Assembly: GCA_019321725.1 (NCBI GenBank)
Contig: CM033118.1
Coordinates: 13,790,071-13,854,070 of the forward strand
Source: Paulownia fortunei
Lineage: Eukaryota; Streptophyta; Magnoliopsida; Lamiales; Paulowniaceae
Direction of reading: 5' to 3'
DNA: 64,000 nt
Below are positions 23,601-35,600 of this stretch, in pieces; position 1 is the first letter of the stretch; each line of letters begins with the position of its first letter. The translations under genes and the position numbers were made by a program. A model generated the notes under the pieces. It was not told the DNA's origin, searched no databases, and saw nothing but the letters and a program-made list of their open reading frames with translations.

Positions 23601-26600
23601 TGAGAAGGTACTCTGTGCAATTTTCTTGTTGAAGAAGGATGCTAGAACATGGTGGGAAGGAGCTAAACTTGCAGTGAATATGGAAGAACTAACTTGGGAG
23701 AGGTTTAAAACAATCTTTTATGATAAGTATTTCACCAGGGATGCTAGGTCACTCAGAGTAAAGGAATTCTTGGAGTTAAAACAAGGAGCGATGTCTGTAT
23801 GTGATTATGTGAGAAAATTTGAACAGGGTTGCAAGTATGTGCCATACATTGCCAGAGACAACAATGAGAAGATGGATCATTTCTTGAGGGGCCTTAATCC
23901 TGAAATTAGAAGAGATGTGAGAATGTCTTCAGTAACAGAGTTTAGAGAACTGGTGGACAAGTCTTTGATGGCTGATTTAGATGAGAAAGAGATTGAGAAA
24001 TTCCAACAACAAAAGAAGCAAGTATTCACTCCAAGAAATCTAAACCAGTGGAAGAAAGGAGAGCAAAAATTAAGCCAAGGGAATGAAAAGCGTCCTAGAG
24101 TTGGACAGACTTCTTCTACAATTGAAAGGCCTAAATGTACTAAGTGTGGAAGAATCATTTTGGGGAATGCTATAGTGGTACTAATCGTTGCTTTAAGTGT
24201 AAAAAGCCTGGACATATAGCAAAGGATTGCCCAACAGTACAGGGGAAAGTTCAGGGGAGAGTGTATGCAATGACACAAGAACAAGCTGATGCAGATGCTT
24301 CCGTAGTCACAGGTACTATTTTAATTTTTGGGATACCTGCAATTGCATTGATAGATTCTGGATCTACGCATTCATTTGCATCATGTGCATTTGTGAGAAA
24401 ATTGGGCATTACACCAGATTTATTAAAAGTAAGGTACAGTGTGACTGTTCCATCTGGGGAAGAGATGGATTCCAACCAAATGTTAAGGGCTTGTTCTATT
24501 CAGATTAGTGATAGGACTCTCTATGCAGATCTTGTTGTTTTACCGATGCCAAATTTTGAGGTTATTCTAGGTATGGATTGGCTTACCAAATATCATGCAA
24601 CAATTGATTGTAATAAGAAGATTGTGATTTTTCAGCCACCTGGGGAAGAACAGTTTATGTTTAATGGTATCTCATTCTCACGGTCCTTACCAATTATATC
24701 TGCATTGAAAGCTCAAAAGATGTTGAATAAAGGTTGTGTTGGGTATTTGGCAAGTGTTCTGGACACCTCAGTTGAAGCACAATTAAAGCCAGAAAATGTA
24801 GATGTGGTTCAAGAATTTGTTGAGGTATTTCCAGATGATTTACCGGGACTACCACCGAATCGAGAGATCGAATTTGTGATTGATGTTATGCCAGGAACTA
24901 CTTCTATTTCTAAAGCACCATACCGAATGGCACCAACAGAATTGAAAGAGTTAAAAGTTCAATTGCAAGAATTGCTTGATAAGGGTTTTATTCGCCCTAG
25001 TTATTCTCCTTGGGGAGCACCTGTGTTGTTCGTGAAAAAGAAGGATGGTACATTGCGGTTGTGCATTGATTATAGAGAGCTGAATAAGATAACAGTCAAG
25101 AATAAGTATCCACTCCCAAGAATAGATGATTTGTTTGATCAATTGCAGGGAGCATCTGTATTTTCTAAGATTGATTTGCGTTCTGGGTATCATCAATTGA
25201 AGATCAAGGAAGAAGACATACCAAAGACTGCATTCCGAACAAGGTATGGACATTATGAATTTCTAGTGATGCCTTTCGGTTTAACCAATGCCCCTGCAGC
25301 TTTTATGGATCTAATGAATAGGGTGTTCAAGCAATATCTCGATAAATTTGTGATTGTGTTTATTGATGACATCCTAATTTATTCACGTGATAAAGAAGAG
25401 CACAAGGAACATTTGAAGATTGTGCTGCAAGTTCTTAAAGAAAAACAGTTGTATGCTAAATTCAAGAAGTGTGAGTTTTGGCTTGAACAAGTGGTATTCC
25501 TAGGTCATGTAGTATCAAAGGATGGTATTTCTGTTGATCCGAGCAAGGTAGAAGCTGTCATTAAGTGGCCAACACCAACAAATGTATCAGAAGTAAGGAG
25601 TTTCTTGGGATTAGCAGGGTACTATCGACGATTTGTTCAGGGTTTTCAAAGATAGCAACTCCAATGACAATGTTGACAAGAAAGAATGTGAAGTTCTTGT
25701 GGACCAATGCTTGTGAAAGAAGTTTTGAAGAACTGAAACAAAAATTGACTACAGCTCCTGTTCTTACCATTCCAACTGGAATTGGTGGATTCGTGGTGTA
25801 TAGCGACGCTTCAAAAAATGGTTTGGGTGCTGTTTTGATGCAAAATGGGAAGGTTATTGCCTATGCTTCAAGGCAATTGAAGGAATATGAAAAGAATTAT
25901 CCAACCCATGATTTGGAACTTGCTGCTGTGGTTTTTGCCTTGAAAATTTGGAGACATTATTTGTATGGTGAGAAGTGTGAGATATACACAGATCATAAGA
26001 GTTTGAAGTACTTCTTTACCCAAAAAGAGTTGAATATGAGACAAAGAAGATGGTTAGAACTTGTGAAGGATTATGATTGTGTGATCAACTATCATCCTGG
26101 TAAAGCGAATGTGGTTGCAGATGCATTGAGCAGAAAATCCACGTCTTCTCTTTTTGTTATACAAAAGTCAATATTACTGGATTTGCAGAGATTAGAGCTT
26201 GAAATTGTACCTAAAGGGAAAAAGTGTTTGTTGTCAGCCTTAGTGTTGAGACCTGTACTTCAAGATAGAATTAGAGAAGGTCAAAAGGTGGACACACATT
26301 TGTGTAGATTGAAAAGAATGATTGAGGTTGGAAAGAGGCCAGACTTCTCTATTACTGATGATGGAATTATTCGATATAAAGGGAGACTGTGTGTGCCGTT
26401 TGACAAGGCCATGAAAGGAGATATTTTAGAAGAAGCTCATACTACTCCTTACTCAGTACACCCAGGTAGCACAAAAATGTATAAGGACTTACAACAACAT
26501 TATTGGTGGCCTAAAATGAAGAGAGATATAGCAAAATTTGTGGCTGAATGTCTAACTTGTCAACAAGTTAAGATTGAACATCAAAGACCATCAGGGTTGT

Positions 26601-29600
26601 TGAAGCCTTTATTGATTCCAGAGTGGAAATGGGAGCACATTACAATGGACTTTGTGCTTGGATTACCTAGAACACAAAAGGGGTATAATTCCATATGGGT
26701 GATTGTTGATAGATTAACTAAATCAGCCCATTTTCTTCCAGTGAAATCCACATACAATATGGACCAGTATGCTCAACAATATATTAAAGAGATAGTCAGG
26801 TTACATGGGGTGCCAGTTTCAATAGTGTCTGACAGAGATCCTAAGTTTACATCTACATTTTGGAAGAGCTTACACAGTGCCATGGGAACAAAACTTGCAT
26901 TCAGTACAGCATTTCATCCACAAAGTGACGGGCAATCAGAAAGGGTTATTCAAATATTAGAGGATATGTTAAGAGCTTGTGTGCTAGATTTTCAAGGGAG
27001 TTGGGATGCAAAGCTTCCATTAGTGGAGTTTACTTATAATAATAGCTACCAATCAACAATTGGAATGGCGCCTTATGAAGCATTGTATGGAAGGAAATGT
27101 AGATCTCCAGTTCATTGGGATGAAGTTGGAGAACGAAGCCTACTTGGTCCAGAAATAGTTCAACATACCGCTAAGGTAGTGGAGAAGATACGAGAGAGAA
27201 TGAAGATTGCGCAGAGTAGACAGAAAAGTTATGCAGATAAACGGAGAAAAGATCTAGAGTTTGCCATTGGGGATCATGTGTTCTTAAAAGTAGCTCCCAT
27301 GAAAGGTGTTATGAGATTTGGAAAGAAAGGAAAACTCAGTCCAAGGTATGTCGGCCCATTCGAGATTCTCGAAAGAGTTGGTGATAAAGCTTATAGAGTG
27401 GCCTTACCTCCATCATTATCTACTGTTCACAATGTTTTCCATGTGTCTATGTTGAGAAAGTACATTTCAAACCCTTCTCATGTGTTGAGTTATGAACCGT
27501 TGGAATTGACTCATGATTTAGCCTATGAAGAGGTTCCAGTGCAAATTCTAGATCAGAAGGAAAAAGAGTTGAGAACGAAAAAGATTCGACTTGTTAAAGT
27601 ATTATGGAGGAATCATTCTGTAGAAGAGGCCACATGGGAAAGAGAAGAAGAAATGCAGAGCAAGTATTCGGAATTATTTGGTACGTCAAATTTCGAGGAC
27701 GAAATTTTTATAAGGAAGGAAGGATTGTAATGCCCAATTCTCAATTCTCTCCTATATAGCCAATAATAAGCATTTTGCATGAATTTGCATCTAATCAATG
27801 TGCATTATTGAATTATGGCTTACAAATAGCATGATTGCACGAACATGAATAATTGTTATTATATGCTTCAGTTATGATTTAACATGCATTAGTACATGAA
27901 ATATGAGATCAAACTTTCATTTCTTAATTTAACATATTCCTTAAGTGCCCTTTTTGCAGTGAAAAGCTCGGTATCTCGGTTAAGGAAGATTGATGTGTTG
28001 AATGGCTATGAAATGAATTATTTGTATTGCTCCATACTAGTTATATGCTAAAGTGATTAATTGTCTAAATATTTACTTGAAATATGTTACATTGGCTAAG
28101 AACTAAAAGTATGCACAATGGTGCAATTTGATTGGTTGGTTGACTAGGTTGCATAAAACCATTCTAAACCGCATTGCACTTGATTATAACACCAAAGCAT
28201 CAATTTTTGTCATCTCCTTAGCCCATGAACGTGGCTTTTGGCATGAGAAGACACCAAGCATGATGCAACCAATCATCACCCTCCACTTACCTCTCTTTGA
28301 AAGGTCAAAGAAATCATTTTCATCCATATTTCTTGTGGAAGCACCTCAAAAACGACCAGCCCTTATTCTCCTAAGTTTCTCCCAAATTTCTACACTCTCA
28401 TACTCACAAAAGTTGAATTCAATCCATAGGAATCCATAGAACACAAGCTAGAACAAGTTTCCATCCTTTTAAGCTTGAAAACCGTTGATTTTGAAGCTTA
28501 AATCCAACTTAATCAAGGTATATTCTTTTTCAATGTTTCTTATGATGAATTTGTAGTATCTTGGATGGTTACATGTTTTAGTATGCTTTTGTAGGATTGA
28601 AAACTTAAGTAAGTTACACTTGAAGCCAAAACCAAGCTAGTTAAGCTAATTTTTAGCAAAATTGATAGTCTTGTGAAATTGTTTAATTTACTTGTTTCTA
28701 TTGATTTTGTAATGCTTATATGGTGTTTGGAAGTTTCTTTGAATGATTGAAAACAATAGCAATTAGTTTGCTTAATTGAAGGTTAGAATCAAGTTTACGT
28801 CATTTTAATTCGGATTGTGTTCATGTTTTAGGGGCTGCCCTAATAATCATATTTGAATTATTAGTTATTTAATGGCTGCCCTAATGTTTAATATTTTGAA
28901 TTAGTAGTAAAATATGGAGTATGCATTGTTTTTAAGGTTATGTAATTGATATGTAATTCTTTACAAAAGATTGAAAAGTGTATATAAACTTTAACTAGAA
29001 TAGACTAAATGATTTATAAAAAGGATATTAAATGGTACATGATTTGATTATGTTAGGCCTTTAACACATCCTATCTTCCAAAGAGATTGGCCTTTTCACC
29101 TAGCACAAAGTGGACTTGAGGTAAGTTGAAGCTTTCATTTGGTGTATCACAAGAATCATATAATGTTTGTTCATGTTTTAATGTGATTGTTGTTGTTTGT
29201 CAAATGATGTAATGTTTGATGCATTTATGGTTTATGAAGCGTGATACTATTAAGAATATAATGAGGTTTTTGAAAAGGAAGTATGGTACTTGATTGATGG
29301 TCGGGTAGACGAGGGACGCGGGAGGGACCGGCGGACCCAACAAATGGTGGCAAATACTTGAGGTTGAAAAACCGGTATAGGAAAGCCACAATGAATGAGA
29401 TAGAATACGGCTAATACCTGAGGTTGAAAGACCAAGTATGGAAACCCCGTATTAGTTCTCTTATTGGCCAATCATTATGAACAGGTTCCGAAAACTATGG
29501 TCTATCACTATTAGTTAGGTACCACACTTCAAGGGCCCTAAAGAATGATTTATGAATGAAAATTATTAAATAGAATATTGCATTTAATGATTTATGAGAT

Positions 29601-32600
29601 GTGCATATATGTTATTTGTTATTGCATCAGTTTCACCTTACTGAGCCTTTAGCTCATTAGATTCATGTGATGCAGGTGGAAATGTACAGGTTTAGAGGTT
29701 GACTAAGTCTCTAGAGCGGCCGGACAGAGATTTGTTCATATGCCATGCTTCGACATGTTTTGTAGTTTATTTTGAAAACATAGTTTTGTTTTTAAATAAG
29801 CCGCTCTGTTATGGTTTTGTAAACAGATGTACTCAGTTTTGATATATGTATATGGTGTGTTAAAAATGATTCAAGTTCTTTCTCTTATAGCTAAGAATGG
29901 GAACTTTTATTAAAAACCATAACTCTAGTAAAGATGAAAAATTAACATTTCTTGACTTAACTGTATCAGTTTGTTTAGGCTCTGCAGTTAGGTTAAGGGG
30001 TGTTACATTAAACTTGTTGTTCATTAAAACATAGCTCAATGCCATCAAAATCTTGTTATTGTTTTTCCAAGCATAACCAAAAGAAAAAAAAAGGAAGAAC
30101 CAAAGCTGCCCATACAAACAACCCACCTTCTCCTGTTCTCTTATTTTGATCATTAGCTCCTGACAAAATAGAGAGATGGTTGAAGTAAAATATTAGGAAA
30201 GAGGAGGGGTCAATTTGAAAGTGAATCTTTTACAGATTAGAGTTCATTTAGAAATATTGTGGATTAGAATCCAATTATAATGAATGGGATTTGGATTTTG
30301 TAAATCAAGATATATTTCCTTCCTCCAAAAAAGGAAATACGCCATAAAAAAGGAAAAAAATAAAATTGCACCAAAGGAACGTGTATACAAAACATGGTCA
30401 CAGGTGACCTTTAATTCAAGACACAGTTTAATAGAACTTCAGAGGCAATTTGCTGTTAAGGCAAGCACAATATGCATTACCCCAAAAGAATGTATCTGTT
30501 CACAATATGATGACATTAGACAACAACTTAATTTTCACAAAGGATGAAAAGCACAAACACATATATTCCAGGATGTATAATTAACTTACATATTTTTTGC
30601 TGACATTTTTGTAAATCCAATAGCTAGAGCATGTTGCTTCCCTTCAGCCATTATAGCCTGACAATTGAAACAAACATTTAGACGATGGTAACTGATAGTT
30701 AACCAAGGAGTTAAATTGGTAATTTTAATTGAGAGGATTTAACAACCACCTCTCAATTTTTCTAACTAATAAGCAATTCATGACATACAGTAGTTGACCC
30801 ATAAACAGAATTTTTTTCCAAATAGAGCAGAGAATAATTTCCAATGTCAAGATTCATACTACGGGAGTTTCTGCCTCTACTTCATCATCCAACGCACCAC
30901 CAGGAGAAGTAAGCCCTGGGCACATTATATTGGCACCAGCAAGTACAAACTTTATTGCCCCCCTGTCAACTTGCAGCTTTTTCATTATGTTTGGATCTGC
31001 CAACGAAAAGTACAGGGCATAAATTTAACTTAGGGTTACTCCGCAATCAATTAATAAAACAAACTCATATTCATGGATTTTTGTGACAGATGAAATACAT
31101 CTAATTGGTGAGTGGTAAGAACGAAATTTTACCTCCAGTTTCATCAGGGCCTCTTTTCCCTTATTTTAATCTAAATCCAAGTAGTTAAAACAAGAAGCAA
31201 ATAAAGAAGTGAAAGAAAGAAAGAAAGGTACGGAGAGATGTTGCAAGGCTGCTATTATGACCTCGGCAAGGGGGTTATTGAGCACAAAATCCGTCCCCAT
31301 ATAAGATGGAGAGATATGATATCAGAATCTTAATCCGATTGCCAGCTGATTAACAAGTATTGAAAGTTGATCAGAGAGATCAAATCCATATCTTATAATG
31401 GATAACTAAAAAACAGTGAAGCTTCCATTAACATATGAAGGGTATAAATGTTTCTTAAAACCCATGCTCCCTGCAGAATACTTATAATTGCCTCAAGTCC
31501 TGGGTTTGCAATGCTGGGCTTGGGTTGGTTTTGGAGGGTAAGGAACTGAATGGGTTCATTTTTGTTTGTAAGATGGGTTGGATTATGATAAATCAAGGAA
31601 AATTCACAAATTCGTGATAATTTTATAGGTGGTCCGAAGTGGACCTGCCATTCCTAAAGCAAACTACAACCGTAGTCCCAAGATTTATTTACTTCCTGAA
31701 GTCCCCCACCGGGCACAATGGCAGTGTAGCACAGCATGAATCAGACAATGGTTGTCAATGGGTTAATCTGGACCCAGATTCAATCTCAATCCAGTCTTAC
31801 TATGATCAATTTTTGTAACCCATTAAAGATCCAAATCCAATTAAAGATATCCAAATACAAACGAATTCAAATCAAATCTTGCATGATCCAATTCAATCAG
31901 GATCGGCATCAGTAAAATTAATTGAATCTAATTTACCGTATTACAGATCATGAATTTTTATAATTTTTGTATGATACTGTTTTTTATTTCCTTTGTAAAG
32001 TTACAATACAACAATATTATTTCTTTAGCAGTGAGCATCAACTAAAAGGATCAAGAAAAAAACATTACAGTAGAAAATTTTAAAGGGAAATACAAATAAC
32101 TCAGAAGATATTCAATGGCTACAAATTAGTCTTTAATACTTAGCTTTAAAGTCGTTTTCTAATATCTTCAGATCACAGATACTTTGGTAGCTTGCAGCCA
32201 TTCCATGATAGCAGAATGTTCTGGATTTAGGATAAGGCTCAGAAATTAATATTTTTGGAGGTCAATTAATTTGTTCAATTGGGAACATTTAGGAAATGCA
32301 GGAGTCCATAAAGTTACTGCAACAATTTAATTTAGTCAAAGTACATTCGTGTAAAGTTTGTAAAGCTGTCCAAGCCTTTCGAATTCATTGTGATACTTGA
32401 TATTCCAGGTAAGATCCGTGCATTTCTTCTTCTTTCTCCTTTCTTGCCTCAGTATTCAGTATGGTTCACCAGCACCCAACAGCCATTAATTCTTTTTCTC
32501 TTGGTTTCTTAGCATGACCCTCTTGATAACAATTGTACAGTTGTTCAAATCCATTACGCCCAAAATTTCACTATATTATTACATAACTATCATTGAAGAT

Positions 32601-35600
32601 TAAACCGTGTCTTAAGTGATTTCAGTGGTCAGAGAGTCACTCTTTTCACAGTATCTAGACAGCATATATACAACTGAGCAGAATTAGCGTGTTGTGTGGT
32701 ACAGTTCTGAATTGAAATACTTACACTGATGAAGAAGCCGTAGTGTTGGCATATAAGGTCCATCACGTATGTTGAAAAAAAGTGGCACATTGTTTACCAG
32801 AACCAAATTCAGATGATTTGGACTTCAGAAAGTAAAAGGAGAGAGATTATCATGTCAGAAAAAGAATCAAAGACTATAAAGTACAATTACAAGGACGCCA
32901 GCAATGATATTAGTTTTCTTTTAGATAAAGGAAAAACCATTTTGCAACAACAAGTGCCGATTTTTTTGGCAGCAAATCATCCAACACAGGTTCAAGTCCC
33001 GGATACTGCAAGAAAAACAACAGTACAGAATAGTAAAAGTGCATCATAAATCCAGAAAAACAAAAAGAAAGAAAGAAAAGTTGACTTTCAACAGAGATAA
33101 ACATAAAGAAAAGAGGCAGCATTTAAAACCTCCTCCGCAATACTTTGCCGAATTTTGCGTTGCACAGATGCCTTCACTTGATTTTGGGCAGAAACTTCTT
33201 CAGATGAGAACCTAAAAATTACAGATAAAATGCGTGCAGAATACTTGCATATAAGTTAAGTACGAAAAGAAAATCAACAATTCTCCAGACTAATAATCAA
33301 AAGGAAAAATATATGTTTACACTCGAAATAAATACAGCATGTGACTTGATTTCAATTAGTCAGAGAATAAGGACCATCACAGCACATGGGGGATAACATG
33401 TATACTCATATTTCATTGTTCAAAAAAACCAACCCCCAAACTGTTAAAGGCCTTAAGGCAGAATCATACAGCTTGCCTAAAGTACAGCTGATGTATTAAA
33501 TTTCACAACTCTCAGCCTTCTGCACTAAAACATTTTGCCAGGTGCTTAGTTCATCTGCTCCACTAACCCTTTAATTGCAATAACAGAGACAAGAAACACA
33601 TGGTGTACCATTCTATCATCTTCAAAAAAAAGAACTAGTTCAGGAAACTTTGGAAGGAGAATAAATTGGATAGCCAAATGAGAGAGGAGCACAAGATAGG
33701 GCGCAACCCAAACACATGCATCAGACACACACATATCTAAGCAAGATAAACACCCAACAGAAAATTCAAAAGCATCCACCAACCATAACAAAAATATAGA
33801 AAGAAAATCAACATGATTTACAAGTATCATGTAAAAAGTAGGTTGAGTTATAAACTGCAGCAGCATATGTTCATCACCAAGCTTCCTCATGGTTATTAAC
33901 TCTTTTATTATTTTCTCCTGGCAAACTCCAGAATACATGAATAAAAGAGCAGATGGAAGCATAAAAAGCTACAATATTATCCTACAAATCAGCAAGAGCT
34001 TACCAAGTTGAACTGTGAATCATCATAGACATGCATTTCAAGGACTGAAAACATGCAAAGCATCAAACAGCAGCTCTTTAATTCAAGCATCCTAGTCACT
34101 AAAACAAATTAATTAGGCGTCAGATAGGTCAAATGATTTCTTAATAATTGTAACACTTCGTTTCAAATCACTAATTAGGACTGTTTACATTAAGGGTTAC
34201 ATTCAAGGCTTTCATAAGGTACCCCAAACTCTTAAAACTTAGAGCTCCTGTGTCCAAAAAAGTTCATTTTTTATTACCCTTTCAGAGATAAGTGTAACAA
34301 TAAGACCTTGTAAATATTTAGCTTGTTATTTAGCTTCTATTCCAACTATGATCAGCTTTCATCATACAGTAGACACACAAATATCAAGCTCAGAGATATA
34401 TGTACTTCACATCAAGTACATGCCCAGTACATACATGAAACCAGTCCCAAACTAAATTTCTAGATTTTTCTGGAGCAAATGACAATATAAACAAAAAAGT
34501 CAGTCCCATCTCCAGGATAGGGCAAGAAATGTAAATCCCAGGAACTCCCACGCACCTCTCCCATATCTTAACTTAGACCAAAATGAAGGTAATAGTATAA
34601 TGTCTAATTACTTTAACATGAAGTAAAATATCTCAATATCTCATCTCAGGAAAATGGACATTCTATGCTAGGAAAACAAGAACTCCAATTTTATGTCAAG
34701 AGGTGAACCTCGTCAAAAGCTTCTAAAAGTTAATTTAGAAGCTTTCACACTGGAACTTTGCCCATCTGGAAGCACATATGTATATATACACATAAGTGCA
34801 GTAGTACTAAACACCAGTATTTCTTTCTCATTATCTTCAAATTAACCTGAACCTTACCACTCACTACCGGACTTATTATATCCAGCCATGACCTTAATAT
34901 TTTGCTTAATACTATCCGTTTTCAAATATAAATGTCCACTTTGATACAGCTTAAAGTCAAGCTATCTAATCTTTTGCCCAATTTATCATATCGGTTCTTT
35001 GAAAAAAAATTCGTATCGTAAAACTTTCCAATTTTATGTAGTTTAATATTACTAAAATACCTTTTTTTTTCCTGGAAAGCTACATAACTTGCTCAACTTT
35101 ATTTTAATAAATAGTCAAGTTGATTGATCAACAACACCAACCAGACATTCAATTCTGGAGGGAGGTAGCAATAAATATCGTGTAAAGGCAACCTGCAGGT
35201 ATTAGCCTCTAGAGTAATTGACCAGATAGAACATTTTGCTATAATGTCTTGTAAGACAGGGATTATCCTTAAAGTGATTTTCAAGGTTAGGATTCACAGC
35301 TGATTTTAAACAGTATGATCCCCACCTTACATGAGTGAGAAAGAATATATAATTTCTTTAGGCTGCTGAAGTGCCCTACGCACATAGGTGACTGCATGTG
35401 CAATTAGGTGGAAAACCAAATAATAGCACATACTTTGTTCTGATAATTCATACTGAAGCAAATTTTTGTCTGATTCTTAAAGAATGGCTCATGATCTTCT
35501 AACAAGCAAGGAGAACAATCCAAAATAGTATGTCACATAAGGCAGCCAGAATTACAGAAACTAGAACATTACTCGGTAAAACGAACAAGAGGGACAAAGC

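Larger units (their letters stand above)
20807..30007 (+). mobile_element. Complete young Ty3/gypsy (Tekay-like chromovirus) element
   Basis: 9201-bp element with both LTRs, primer site, gag, protease, RT, RNase H, integrase, a chromodomain-like tail and a polypurine tract, in gypsy order. LTRs of 2274 and 2282 bp differ at about a dozen visible positions, many single-base indels, so the insertion is recent. TAAAC lies directly left of the element and recurs one base after its right end (30009-30013), probably the target duplication. LTR length and C-terminal domain fit the Tekay/Del lineage (inference). Two single-base frame breaks, at about 24152 and 25645, interrupt an otherwise open coding region. 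Antisense within MCTS1 intron 6. Confidence 0.95.

Noticed and set aside
28128..28439. 103-codon open frame in the Tekay-like LTR, also open at 18768-19079
   Set aside because: It lies wholly inside the LTR, has no recognisable domain, and is stopped in the third LTR copy. Similarity between copies simply reflects LTR identity.
33546..33962. 138-codon minus-strand open frame, the longest in the host-gene region
   Set aside because: It falls inside intron 1 of the MCTS1-like gene, contains no known motif, and does not fit the splice pattern.
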